Of a stretch of DNA of 64,000 bases, positions 27,391-36,523 are shown piece by piece. Every line of letters begins with the position of its first letter. Position 1 is the first letter of the stretch. Under the pieces are notes generated by a model. It did no database searches. It saw only the letters and a list, made by a program, of their open reading frames with translations, and was not told where the DNA came from. The translations under genes and the position numbers were made by a program. Origin of the DNA: Clostridium sp. 1001275B_160808_H3 (GTDB lineage: Bacteria; Bacillota; Clostridia; Clostridiales; Clostridiaceae); assembly GCF_015550425.1 (NCBI RefSeq), contig NZ_JADNAT010000016.1, forward strand, positions 27,108 through 91,107, read 5' to 3'.

Positions 27391-29043
27391 TTATACTAAC
27401 TGTTGAAGACATGTTTTCAAATCATCTTCTGGTGTACTAATAGGTTTAAGATCAAATGTATCTACTAGATATTGAAGTACATTTGGTGATATAAATGCTG
27501 GCAATGATGGTCCTAAGAACATTCCTTTTATTCCAAGAGACAATAATGCTAATAAATCTGCAACTGCTTTTTGCTCATACCAAGATAAAATTATAGATAA
27601 TGGTAATGAATTTACATCTGTATCAAAAGCATCTGCTAAACTTGTTGCAATTTTCACAGCAGAATAAACATCATTACATTGACCTACATCTAAAAGTCTA
27701 GGCAATCCATTTACTTCTCCAAATTCTAACTTGTTAAATCTATATTTTCCACAAGCAAGAGTTAAAATAATACAATCCATTGGAACTTGCTCAGCAAACT
27801 CTGTATAATAATTTCTTCCTGGTCTTGCTCCATCACATCCTCCAATTACAAAGAAATGTCTTAGCTTACCTTCCTTAACTGACTCTACTATCTTATCTGC
27901 ATGACTTAAAGTTGATTTATGAGCAAAACCTACTAATATTTCGTGTTCTTCTTCATCTTCTTCAAATCCACCTAACTCAAGAGCTTTATCAATTATTTCT
28001 GAAAAATCCTTATATCCATTTTCATCTCTTCCTATATGCACTATTCCATCCCATCCAACTACTCCAGTACTATAAATTCTATCTTTATAGCTTTCTCTTG
28101 GTTTCATTAAGCAATTAGTTGTCATAAGAATACAACCTGGTAAATTATCAAATTCCTTTTGTTGATTTTGCCATGCAGATCCAAAGTTTCCTACTAAATG
28201 CTTATATTTTTTTAGTCCATCATAACCATGGGATGGTAACATTTCTCCATGTGTATATATATTTATACCTTTTCCTTCACTTTGCTCTAATAGCATTTCT
28301 AAATCTCTTAAGTCATGCCCTGAAACAACTATAAATGGTCCTTTTTTAATATTTACATTTACTTTATGAGGTGTTGGATTTTTATATCTAGTTGTATTAG
28401 CATCATCTAAAACTCTCATAACTTCTATAGCTATTTCTCCAGTTCTCATTACCCAACGTATTAATTCTTCTACTTCAACATTATCATTTGTTATAATTTC
28501 TAATGCTCTAAAATAAAATTGATCCACTTGATCGCTATAAAAATCAATAAATCTAGCTTGATGACCATAAGCAGATATTCCCTTTAACCCATAAAGAATA
28601 GTTGATCTTAATGATCTTATATCTGCATCTAATTCTTGATCATACATTATTCCAGCTTTAACTGCATCCTTTAGCATTTCCTGTTTAGTAGCGCTTAAGT
28701 TATATGTAGCAGGATCAGGATAATCCCCCTTTGGTGCTTTGCTTCGTAATGACTCTTTTATTTTTTGAGAATCTTTAAGCATTTGTATATGTACTTCTAC
28801 ATCAAAGTTAACATTAGTTAACGTTGTAAAAAGTCCATTTTCTACAAACTCAACTATTGTTTTGTCTATAAGCTCGCCTTTATCTATTAATGGTTTAGCA
28901 TAACATGATATTCCCTTTAACTGATAAATCAATAAATCTTGAAGATTTGCAACTTCTGGTGTTTTACCACAGACCCCCATCTTAGTACACCCCTTGCCCC
29001 CCATAGTTTGCTCACATTGATAACAGAACATTGCATTATCCAT
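27391..29043 (-). CDS. hcp: hydroxylamine reductase (hybrid cluster protein)
   Basis: Hcp carries a 4Fe-4S cluster and the unusual 4Fe-2O-2S hybrid cluster and removes hydroxylamine and nitric oxide. The 550-residue protein starts with MDNAMFCYQCEQTMGGKGC, the N-terminal Cys cluster CxxC...C. Hybrid-cluster ligands are seen in SGHDLRDLEMLLEQS, YTHGEMLPSHGYDGLKKYKH, LMTTNCL, VGWDGIVHIG, FFVIGGCDGARPGRNYY and LACGKYRFN. Length matches the class found in clostridia. It is monocistronic; three 20-bp direct repeats lie just upstream of its ribosome binding site. Confidence 0.96.
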   Translation of the reverse strand: MDNAMFCYQCEQTMGGKGCTKMGVCGKTPEVANLQDLLIYQLKGISCYAKPLIDKGELIDKTIVEFVENGLFTTLTNVNFDVEVHIQMLKDSQKIKESLRSKAPKGDYPDPATYNLSATKQEMLKDAVKAGIMYDQELDADIRSLRSTILYGLKGISAYGHQARFIDFYSDQVDQFYFRALEIITNDNVEVEELIRWVMRTGEIAIEVMRVLDDANTTRYKNPTPHKVNVNIKKGPFIVVSGHDLRDLEMLLEQSEGKGINIYTHGEMLPSHGYDGLKKYKHLVGNFGSAWQNQQKEFDNLPGCILMTTNCLMKPRESYKDRIYSTGVVGWDGIVHIGRDENGYKDFSEIIDKALELGGFEEDEEEHEILVGFAHKSTLSHADKIVESVKEGKLRHFFVIGGCDGARPGRNYYTEFAEQVPMDCIILTLACGKYRFNKLEFGEVNGLPRLLDVGQCNDVYSAVKIATSLADAFDTDVNSLPLSIILSWYEQKAVADLLALLSLGIKGMFLGPSLPAFISPNVLQYLVDTFDLKPISTPEDDLKTCLQQLV

Positions 29044-29058
29044 ATTTTTATCTCCTTT

Positions 29059-29118
29059 CTATATAAACCTATTCTTAGTTATATAACCCTATTATCAGTT
29101 ATATAAACTATTTTTATT
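29059..29118. repeat. three 20-bp direct repeats upstream of hcp
   Basis: Consecutive units begin at 29059, 29079 and 29099 with consensus TTATATAAACCTATTATCAG. The first two differ at 3-4 positions, and the third is more diverged in its second half. At the junctions GTTATATAAC forms a 10-bp palindrome. Located between the hcp ribosome binding site and its upstream region, they may be binding sites for the cluster regulator. Confidence 0.7.
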
Positions 29119-29136
29119 CATATATAATACTCTTTT

Positions 29137-29189
29137 AAAAAGCAAAAAATTCACAATTGCTTTAAACAATCGTGAATTTTTTGCTTTTT
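29137..29189 (-). terminator. long hairpin terminator after second Bce-type permease
   Basis: The arms around GCAAAAAATTCAC/GTGAATTTTTTGC extend to about 23 bp with one mismatch and end in A and T runs on both sides. It overlaps the permease stop codon and separates it from hcp. Confidence 0.9.
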
Positions 29190-31086
29190 AATTTTTCTTT
29201 ATTCCTATTATTTTTTTAAATCCTATGATTGAAATAATGCAATTAACTATAAATATAGCTATGCAAATTACTAAGCTAAGTAAATATACAAAATTTAAAT
29301 TTTCTTTCATAAAATCAGCTAATGCATTAATTGCAAAATAACTATGAATTGCACCAACTACTAATGGAATGAAATAAAATAATGCAACTTCTCTACTTAT
29401 AGATTTACTTATATCTTTCTTTGAAGCTCCTATACTTAAAAGTGTTTTATACTTTTGCTTATCTTCATTTGCATCACTATAAATTTTTATATAAATAATA
29501 CTAGCTTCTGCTAATGCCATTACTAAAAATAAGAATCCTCCAATTGCATAAACAAATTTTACCCATTCTATTGTTTTTAACTCAAATTGCCCATAAAATC
29601 CATGAGTGGTTTCTAAATTAAGATTTTTTCCTATTTCATCTATTACATTAATTATATTTTCTTCATTTTCTATTTTAATGCCATAGAAATTTATTTCAGT
29701 TGCTATTTCTTTAAGCTTTTCATATTCATCATTATTAACAACTATAGTAGAATAATTTAATGCTTCACCAAAAACTCTGATTCTAGTACTTTCGCTTACA
29801 TTAAACTTAACATCATTTAATGTAATATCATTGGTATTAGCTAAAAAGCTCATAAGAGTACCTGGTCTTTCAATGTATATAACATTATTACCTTCTACCA
29901 TTTCCTCATTAAACTTATCTAAGTCTTTCTCATCACCATTTGCTTTTAATATATTAGATAAATTATCATAAGATACTACTATATATTCATCATTTTGATA
30001 TTCCGGAACATCTTTTAATGTACTATTAACCTTTAGTACTTTAGTATTTAAGGAATATTTTTCTTCTCCAACTTCTTTTAATTTATGCGCTATTTCTTCT
30101 GAATTAAACTCATCTGTAGATGAAATTGCTAAAGAATATAAAGTAATATTTCTTTGGCTATTTTCATATGTTGTCTTCATTGAAAAGGCTGTTCCAAGAA
30201 CTGTAGTAGTTGTTGCTGTTAGTATAGCTATAGTAGCATAAATAGTATAGTTTTTCTTAAATCTATAAGCTAAATTATTTATAGTTACAATATTTGATCC
30301 TTTGTATAATATAGATTTTCTATTAATTAAGAAATTAAACACTATTGGAAAAACAGCTCCAAATAATCCATATGTTCCTATACAAACTAATACTAAAGTC
30401 TTAAGAGCATTCATTGCTTGTTTACTTACTAAGTAATATCCATATCCAATTAGAAATAATGCAATTATAGCAATTATATATATAATAAAATTAACTTTAG
30501 GCATCTTTTCTTGTTTTTTATTTGCATTTAAAAGATCTACAATTTTGCTTCTAACTATACTTATAAATCCTTTTATACTCATAAATAAAAAGATACACAT
30601 AAAAATTGCTATAGTATAAATTATTGAATTTAAGCTTACATTAAACGTCACATCTATATTAAAGTCTGCAATTTTAAAAACTACTATTTGAAAAAACTTT
30701 GATAAGACAACTCCTATAGTTGTTCCAATTATTGATGCACTTACTCCAATTAACATCATTTCAATAAAATATATCTTTCCTATTACTGATGAATCAAGAC
30801 CCATAAATGCATAAATACCAATTTCCTTTTTTCTATTTCTTAAGAAGATATTAGATGCATACCAAATAAAGAAAAACATAAATATAACTAAAATGACAGT
30901 TATAACTTGCAAAATAAGCTTGCTATATTCTTCATTCATATCACCAAGGACTTTCATTGCCTCTCCATCCATCATAATTAAGAAATTACTTAAAACAACC
31001 ACAGAAAAAATCATTGAGATAAAGAACATAGTATAGACTTTTATATTATTCTTAAAATTATTATAAGCTATATTAAATACGCTCAT
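29188..31086 (-). CDS. Bce-type ABC transporter permease, second module
   Basis: The 632-residue FtsX-like permease has ten predicted TM segments with a large extracellular loop (about residues 310-500) between the first and second halves. The segment FFIWYASNIFLRNRKKEIGIYAFMGLD is the family signature after the second TM. It should act with the overlapping ATPase and the upstream kinase. The ATG overlaps the ATPase stop by 1 bp (TAATG-type coupling). Its overall design matches the permease at 1886, but the sequences are clearly diverged, so the two modules probably handle different ligands. Confidence 0.9.
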   Translation of the reverse strand: MSVFNIAYNNFKNNIKVYTMFFISMIFSVVVLSNFLIMMDGEAMKVLGDMNEEYSKLILQVITVILVIFMFFFIWYASNIFLRNRKKEIGIYAFMGLDSSVIGKIYFIEMMLIGVSASIIGTTIGVVLSKFFQIVVFKIADFNIDVTFNVSLNSIIYTIAIFMCIFLFMSIKGFISIVRSKIVDLLNANKKQEKMPKVNFIIYIIAIIALFLIGYGYYLVSKQAMNALKTLVLVCIGTYGLFGAVFPIVFNFLINRKSILYKGSNIVTINNLAYRFKKNYTIYATIAILTATTTTVLGTAFSMKTTYENSQRNITLYSLAISSTDEFNSEEIAHKLKEVGEEKYSLNTKVLKVNSTLKDVPEYQNDEYIVVSYDNLSNILKANGDEKDLDKFNEEMVEGNNVIYIERPGTLMSFLANTNDITLNDVKFNVSESTRIRVFGEALNYSTIVVNNDEYEKLKEIATEINFYGIKIENEENIINVIDEIGKNLNLETTHGFYGQFELKTIEWVKFVYAIGGFLFLVMALAEASIIYIKIYSDANEDKQKYKTLLSIGASKKDISKSISREVALFYFIPLVVGAIHSYFAINALADFMKENLNFVYLLSLVICIAIFIVNCIISIIGFKKIIGIKKN

Positions 31087-31838
31087 TATTTAGCACCTCC
31101 TAAAGATGCTAACATATCAATTATCTTACCATAGAACTCTTTTCTATTATCTCCTTTATTTAATTGACACTTTATTTCTCCATCACTTAATATATAAACT
31201 TTATTAGAATAACTTGCAGTAAGAGCATCGTGAGTAACCATAACAATAGTCGCATTTTCTTCCTTATTTGCTCTACTTAAAGATTCTAGCAAATCTGATG
31301 ATGATCTTGAATCTAATGCTCCAGTAGGCTCATCTGCAAAAATTACTTTTGGATCAGTTATTAAGGCTCTAGCTGCTGCCCCTCTTTGCTTTTGTCCCCC
31401 AGATAATTCATATGGATATTTCTTTAAATGTTCCTTAAGACCGAATATCTCTGCAATATTAATTACTTTGTTTTCTATATCTTTAGTTTTCTTTTTTCCT
31501 AATGCTAATGGTAATGCTATGTTATCCATTAAATTCATATTATCTAATAAATTATAATCTTGAAATATAAATCCTATTTTATCTCTTCTTAAATTAGATA
31601 ATTCTTTATTTTTAACCTTTGTTATATCTCTTCCATCAAGAATTATTTCACCTTTTGTTGGTTTATCTAAGCTTGAAATTAAATTAAGCAAAGTAGTTTT
31701 TCCTGCTCCTGATGGGCCCATTATCGAAATAAAATCACCTTCATTAACAGTAAAATTAATATTGTTTAAAACTCTTGTTCTAAACCCTCTAACTCCATAC
31801 TCTTTAGATACATCTTTTAACTTTAAAATTTCTTTCAT
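31086..31838 (-). CDS. Bce-type ABC transporter ATPase, second module
   Basis: This 250-residue MacB-class ATPase has Walker A GPSGAGKTT, Q-loop IFQDYNLLDNM, signature LSGGQKQRGAAARAL, Walker B VIFADEPTGALDSRSS and H-loop VTHDALTASYSNK. The ATG at 31838 is chosen because GGAGGAATTAGTT precedes it; an in-frame start at 31853 lacks a site. It lies about 100 bp after the kinase gene, and the gap begins with a GTTAC-N6-GTAAC box. Confidence 0.92.
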   Translation of the reverse strand: MKEILKLKDVSKEYGVRGFRTRVLNNINFTVNEGDFISIMGPSGAGKTTLLNLISSLDKPTKGEIILDGRDITKVKNKELSNLRRDKIGFIFQDYNLLDNMNLMDNIALPLALGKKKTKDIENKVINIAEIFGLKEHLKKYPYELSGGQKQRGAAARALITDPKVIFADEPTGALDSRSSSDLLESLSRANKEENATIVMVTHDALTASYSNKVYILSDGEIKCQLNKGDNRKEFYGKIIDMLASLGGAK

Positions 31839-31933
31839 AACTAATTCCTCCAAAATTAACTTTAACTTTAATTTTATTTTAATAGTTTTTTAATTTGGAT
31901 TCCTTCACTTAACCTTACCTTTTTTATTCTAAT

Positions 31934-31949
31934 GTTACATTTTAGTAAC
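31934..31949. promoter_or_regulatory. Bce-type operator GTTAC-N6-GTAAC
   Basis: GTTACATTTTAGTAAC is a perfect 5-bp inverted repeat with a 6-bp spacer that overlaps the kinase stop codon. It is in the same place relative to the ATPase gene as the TTACA-N4-TGTAA box of the first module. Confidence 0.6.
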
Positions 31950-32960
31950 CTTTAAATAATCGGAGATTTTATAGAAGTATATATTAAATAAAGTATATTC
32001 ACCCTTAATTGATTCCACAGAAATTTCATGTTCTAATTTATTTAATACCTTCTTAGTAAAATAAAGTCCCATGCCAGTAGATTTATATACTTTATTTCTA
32101 CCATTACTTCCTGTAAAACCTTTATTAAATATCCTATCTATATCTTCTTTTTCTATGCCAATGCCATTATCTTTAATACATAGTTTTATATATTCTCTAT
32201 TATCCTCTGCATAAAATTCTATCTTACCATTTTCTTTTGAATATTTAATAGCATTATTAATTAATTGATCTATAACATAAATAATCCATTTTCCATCACT
32301 ATAAATATTATAATTTAAATTACTTGTAGCAATTTCTATCTTATTTTTTATTAAAAAAAATGAATTGTTTCTTATAGATTTTTTAACTATATCCCCTAAA
32401 TTTTCTTCTTTAATAAAAATATCCTCTGAAGCTACTGTTGCTCTACTTCCATAAATAACTGAATTAACTAAAAAATTAATTTTTTCTGTTTCATTTTTTA
32501 TACTACTTGCTAAAGCATAATCTTCTATATCTTCTGAAATTATATTTAATGCTGTTATTGGTAATTTTATTTCATGAACCCATTTAGAAATATATTCTTC
32601 CATATCTCTTAATTTTTCTTCACATTCTTTAGTTTTGAAATCATACTTTTTATCTTTATTGTCTATAAGCTTAAAAATAATTTCCTCTTCTAAAGAATTT
32701 TCTTTAACATCTTCTATAGAAATATCATTTTCATTTAAAACAGATTTATATAAATCGTAATATTTCTTTTTCCAATTAAAATAAGCAGTGTATATCCATA
32801 TTAAATATATAGTAATTATAATGAAATCTAAATAAATTAAATCACTAGATCTACCATTGAATGAATTTATTGAAATTAAATATATGTTTATTACTAGTAA
32901 TAAAGCTATTGAAAATATAATATTTATATTATTTTCTTTTATAAACCTCATTAAGCTCAT
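31935..32960 (-). CDS. intramembrane-sensing histidine kinase, second Bce-type module
   Basis: The 341-residue kinase has two TM helices near residues 12-30 and 40-60 with a loop of about ten residues, again without an extracellular sensor domain. The H-box is YISKWVHEIKLPITALN, the N-box DQLINNAIKYSKENGK, G1 DNGIGIEKEDIDRIFNKGFTG and G2 STGMGLYFTKKVL. It starts at ATG 32960, overlapping the regulator stop codon by 1 bp. Sensing is probably through the associated permease. Confidence 0.9.
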   Translation of the reverse strand: MSLMRFIKENNINIIFSIALLLVINIYLISINSFNGRSSDLIYLDFIIITIYLIWIYTAYFNWKKKYYDLYKSVLNENDISIEDVKENSLEEEIIFKLIDNKDKKYDFKTKECEEKLRDMEEYISKWVHEIKLPITALNIISEDIEDYALASSIKNETEKINFLVNSVIYGSRATVASEDIFIKEENLGDIVKKSIRNNSFFLIKNKIEIATSNLNYNIYSDGKWIIYVIDQLINNAIKYSKENGKIEFYAEDNREYIKLCIKDNGIGIEKEDIDRIFNKGFTGSNGRNKVYKSTGMGLYFTKKVLNKLEHEISVESIKGEYTLFNIYFYKISDYLKVTKM

Positions 32961-33631
32961 TAAATCATATACCCTATACCTTTCTTGGTCTTTATAAAAT
33001 CATTTAATCCTAACTCATCCTTAAGTCTTCCCCTAAGCCTTGTTACATTTACAGTTAATGTATTATCACTTACAAACTCATCATCATTCCATAAACTCAT
33101 CATGATTTTATCTCTTGATACTACTTTTCCTTTATTTTTAATAAGTATTGATAATATCTTCATTTCATTTTTTGTTAACTCAATAATATTATCTTCATAT
33201 TTAAATGTACATTTTTCCATATCTAAAATAGTATCTTTATAATAAATAACAGAATCTGAAAAAGTATAATCATAGCTTCTCCTTAGTAATGCATTAATCT
33301 TAGTTATTAAAACTTCTATAGAAAAAGGCTTTGTTATATAATCATCGCCACCATTATTTATTCCCATAATTAAATCCATATTTGAATCTCTTGAAGATAA
33401 AAATATTATTGGCACCTTAGATATTTCTCTAATTTTTTCGCACCAATAAAACCCATCATAGTATGGTAAATTAACATCCATTATTATTAAACTTGGTTTC
33501 TTTTCAATAAATTCTTTTACTATATCACTAAAATTATCTATAAGCTCTACACTAAATCCCCATTTCTCTAAAGATAAAGAAAGTTGTTTTGATAAATCTA
33601 AATCATCTTCTACTAATAATATTTCTCTCAT
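32960..33631 (-). CDS. OmpR-family response regulator, second Bce-type module
   Basis: This regulator of about 223 residues has LVEDDLDL, phospho-acceptor Asp in LIIMDVNLPYYDGFYW, FLSSRDSNMD and DDYITKPFS in its receiver domain. The winged-helix domain shows LTKNEMKILSILIKNKGKVVSRDKI and DNTLTVNVTRLRGRL. The YYDG and DNTLTVN motifs are shared with the regulator at 5759, supporting common ancestry of the two modules. ATG 33631 is used because GGAGGG lies nine bases upstream; an in-frame start at 33646 has none. Confidence 0.92.
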   Translation of the reverse strand: MREILLVEDDLDLSKQLSLSLEKWGFSVELIDNFSDIVKEFIEKKPSLIIMDVNLPYYDGFYWCEKIREISKVPIIFLSSRDSNMDLIMGINNGGDDYITKPFSIEVLITKINALLRRSYDYTFSDSVIYYKDTILDMEKCTFKYEDNIIELTKNEMKILSILIKNKGKVVSRDKIMMSLWNDDEFVSDNTLTVNVTRLRGRLKDELGLNDFIKTKKGIGYMI

Positions 33632-33705
33632 AATAGCACCCTCCAAATTATTTTTATGTAAATTATAACATTATGTAAATTTATATAAAACATTATAAGA
33701 CATAA

Positions 33706-33737
33706 AAAAGCTATAACCAATATAGTCATAGCCTTAT
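33706..33737 (-). terminator. probable terminator of the HAD-ROK operon
   Basis: Imperfect stem GGCTATGAC/GCTATAAC type (arms near 33709-33716 and 33726-33733) is followed on the minus strand by CTTTTTTATG. It lies about 70 bases after the ROK gene stop. Confidence 0.6.
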
Positions 33738-33805
33738 TTTTATTTAAAAGTACTTTGGTTACGCTAGTAAAAACTATAACGCCCTCGATACTAATAATCT
33801 TATAT

Positions 33806-34828
33806 TTAATTTCTAATTAACTTAACTTCTTTATTTATTAACCTCAATGCTTCTTCTTTTATTCCTTCTAAGGAATAATTACAACGCTTGTCTTGTATTA
33901 TTATTTTCGTTTTTATGTTGAATTCTTTATTATATCTATCTATTATTCTATTTTTAATATGATATTTAAAATTACTTCCACCTAAAACAACCACACTAGG
34001 GTTAATTATTGCTGATAGTGTTTTTATAGTATTTATAATTACATGTATATACTCATCGTCATTTAAATTGCTCATCATCATAGCATTTAAAAAGGTATTA
34101 TCCATAGGAATAAATCCAATTTCTCCTGCATATCCATTATCACCTTTTAGAACTCTTCCATTTATTATTATTCCAGCTCCTACCCCTAATGAAGTAAAAC
34201 TTACATATACAAGACTAATAAATTCACCTTTATTCTTTCCTGTATAATCATTATAAAATGCTAAAGAAGCAGAATTTATATCATTTTCTAATAATATAGG
34301 AACATTAAATCTTTCCTTAAGATGTTTTTTTATTTTTATTTCTTTCCAATCTTCCATTCTAATTCCAGATAAATATCCATCATTAGTAACAACTCCTGGA
34401 ACACTAATCCCAATACCTTCTATATTATGATAAACTTCATATAACGTTTCTATTGTATTTGCAATAGTTTTAATATCTTCCAGGCTACTTATTTCTTTAA
34501 TCTTTTCTTCTAAAACTTCTCCTAAAGAATTTACTATTCTATATACTGTTTTATCCTCTTCTATTGATATTGCTATTATATATCTTTTATTAGAGTTCAT
34601 CTTATATCTTTCAGCTCGTCTTCCACCACTAGATTCATCTAATCCTACAGATAGTATTTCATTCATTTCTATAAGCTCATTTAAAATGACTCTTACAGTT
34701 GTATGACTTAAACCTGTATCCTTAGAAATCTCAGCTCTAGTTGCATTACCTCTAGTCCTTATTGAATTCATTATTAATGAAGTATTTACATTTTTAAGTT
34801 CCTTTGGCTTTCCTGCAATTTTTTTCAT
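33806..34828 (-). CDS. ROK-family protein with N-terminal HTH (NagC/XylR type)
   Basis: The 340-residue protein starts with a MarR-like winged helix (RGNATRAEISKDTGLSHTTVRVILNELI) followed by a ROK sugar-kinase-like domain. The second part has IEGIGISVPGVVTNDGYLSG, LENDINSASLAFY and GVGAGIIINGRVLKGDNGYAGEIGFIPM. The usual zinc motif CxCGxxGCxE after the ExGH motif is missing, and EIGF replaces EIGH. It therefore looks like a sugar-responsive repressor rather than a kinase. It overlaps the HAD gene by 1 bp. Confidence 0.87.
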   Translation of the reverse strand: MKKIAGKPKELKNVNTSLIMNSIRTRGNATRAEISKDTGLSHTTVRVILNELIEMNEILSVGLDESSGGRRAERYKMNSNKRYIIAISIEEDKTVYRIVNSLGEVLEEKIKEISSLEDIKTIANTIETLYEVYHNIEGIGISVPGVVTNDGYLSGIRMEDWKEIKIKKHLKERFNVPILLENDINSASLAFYNDYTGKNKGEFISLVYVSFTSLGVGAGIIINGRVLKGDNGYAGEIGFIPMDNTFLNAMMMSNLNDDEYIHVIINTIKTLSAIINPSVVVLGGSNFKYHIKNRIIDRYNKEFNIKTKIIIQDKRCNYSLEGIKEEALRLINKEVKLIRN

Positions 34829-35472
34829 TATATAAGATTTAACTCCTTTAAAATATCTATTGGTTTTTTAAATTCAAAATCAGCCTCTATTCCTTCTAAG
34901 TTATCAGCACCCCATATAGCTAGTCCAAAATCCATCCCTGCAGCTTTAGTTGCTTTATAATCAAATATTGTATCTCCAATATACATACAATTCTTTGGTT
35001 CTAGATCTAATATTTCAGTTACCTTTAACAAAGGGTCAGGATATGGCTTATGCCTTTCTGTATCCTCTGCTAAAACTTCACATTTAATATATTTTTTTAA
35101 TCCAGTAGGTTCAAAATCTATTTCATATTGGTCTTTCATTTTAGAACTTGCTATAGCACATATAATTCCTTTTGAATTTAATGTTTTTATTACTTCATCA
35201 AACCCTTCAAACAATGTAGCGCCTTCTTCAAAATCATTTACATATCTTACCCACTTTTCATATGATTTTTCTATATCATCAAAGCCTAACTCTTCTAGAG
35301 TTTTCTTTCCTGCATATGCTTTATATTTAAGTAAATCTGAATACATAATATCTTTACCAAGCTCTTCTTTTATTAATCTTTGAAGTGGAACTAAATTCAT
35401 TCTCTCAGTATTTAAAACTGTTCCATCTAAATCAAAAATTATGCATTTATACTCTCTCATATTTATATCCAT
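34828..35472 (-). CDS. HAD-family hydrolase, beta-phosphoglucomutase-like
   Basis: This 214-residue cytoplasmic protein has HAD motif I FDLDGTVLNTE, a helical cap, motif II AIASSK, motif III Lys in RHKPYPDPLLK and motif IV YIGDTIFDYKATKAAGMDFGLA. It resembles phosphoglycolate phosphatase and pyrophosphatase-like HADs. It probably dephosphorylates a sugar phosphate, which suits its place beside the glycyl radical locus. Two ATGs (35472 and 35460) share a poor AAAGGG site, so the exact start is uncertain. It is first in an operon with the ROK gene. Confidence 0.87.
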   Translation of the reverse strand: MDINMREYKCIIFDLDGTVLNTERMNLVPLQRLIKEELGKDIMYSDLLKYKAYAGKKTLEELGFDDIEKSYEKWVRYVNDFEEGATLFEGFDEVIKTLNSKGIICAIASSKMKDQYEIDFEPTGLKKYIKCEVLAEDTERHKPYPDPLLKVTEILDLEPKNCMYIGDTIFDYKATKAAGMDFGLAIWGADNLEGIEADFEFKKPIDILKELNLI

Positions 35473-35582
35473 ACCCTTTACATTATACTTTTGAAAGTTT
35501 CCTTCAAAAGTATAATAACATTAATTAATAATTTAATCAATAATTATAATAATAGCATCTAATTATTTCTTACTTTATATAT

Positions 35583-35609
35583 AAAGGAACATCATAATGA
35601 TGTTCCTTT
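35583..35609 (-). terminator. terminator of the glycyl radical enzyme operon
   Basis: Perfect 13-bp stem AAAGGAACATCAT/ATGATGTTCCTTT around a single A; a T run is only partial on the minus strand. It abuts the activase stop codon at 35612. Confidence 0.8.
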
Positions 35610-35611
35610 AA

Positions 35612-36523
35612 TCATATTATTTCATTTTCCAAATATCCATTTCTTAATGAGTTTTCTCTTAATATATTTTTCCATAGTTCCATCATCTCCCTAGACGGAA
35701 CTTCATATTTCTTATGCTTATTTATATATTTGAATTTATACATTTTTGTTAAACTATGATAAGGAAGTATATCAACATATCTTATATTTTTATAATCATT
35801 AGCTATTTTACATATAGCCTTAAAGTGATCTTCATCGTCATTAACACTAGGAATTATAGGGCATCTTAGAATGATACTCTTGTTATTATTATTTAGTACT
35901 TCTATTACTTTATAAAAATCAAATTCTCTCTTTATATACTTTTTATAACTTTCTTTCTCAGTTAATTTATAGTCTAACAAATATTCGTCTATAAACTCAA
36001 CTGACTTTTCTATTTGATTTTCGGGATCATATCCACTTATATCTAGACATATATGTATTCCTATTTCCTTTAATTTAATTGATACTTCTTTGATAAATTC
36101 AAATTGATTTATAGCTTCTCCGCCGCTAAAAGTCACTCCACCATTCGAAACATTATAGTAATCAATATCTTTCATTATAATTTCAATTAATTCATCTGAA
36201 GTATATTCCTTTCCATATGCTTCATAAGCATTATTAGGACATACATTTATTAATTCGAAGTTTTGATCGTGCTTATTAAAGTCTATACTCAACTTATCAT
36301 TAATAATTTTTATTCCATCTCCATTCACATGTTGAACACATTTTCCGCAAACAACACACTTTCTCGGATTATACTTTAATTGAATTTTAGGAGAAATAGA
36401 CTCTGGATTATGACACCATGGGCATCTTAGATAGCATCCTTTCATAAAAACTGTTGTTCTTATTCCTGGACCATCATTAACAGAAAATCTTTGTATATCA
36501 AACACTATTCCTTTCCTACTCAT
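35612..36523 (-). CDS. glycyl-radical enzyme activating protein (radical SAM)
   Basis: The 303-residue activase uses S-adenosylmethionine and a 4Fe-4S cluster to place the glycyl radical on the partner enzyme. The radical SAM motif is KGCYLRCPWC (Cys30, Cys34, Cys37), followed by an inserted ferredoxin-like set CVVCGKC (56, 59, 62) with a further Cys in INVCPNNAY. Then come the SAM-binding VTFSGGEAINQ and LDISGYDP. It overlaps the enzyme gene by 8 bp. The N-terminal FDIQRFSVNDGPGIRTTVF is the family hallmark. Confidence 0.95.
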   Translation of the reverse strand: MSRKGIVFDIQRFSVNDGPGIRTTVFMKGCYLRCPWCHNPESISPKIQLKYNPRKCVVCGKCVQHVNGDGIKIINDKLSIDFNKHDQNFELINVCPNNAYEAYGKEYTSDELIEIIMKDIDYYNVSNGGVTFSGGEAINQFEFIKEVSIKLKEIGIHICLDISGYDPENQIEKSVEFIDEYLLDYKLTEKESYKKYIKREFDFYKVIEVLNNNNKSIILRCPIIPSVNDDEDHFKAICKIANDYKNIRYVDILPYHSLTKMYKFKYINKHKKYEVPSREMMELWKNILRENSLRNGYLENEII

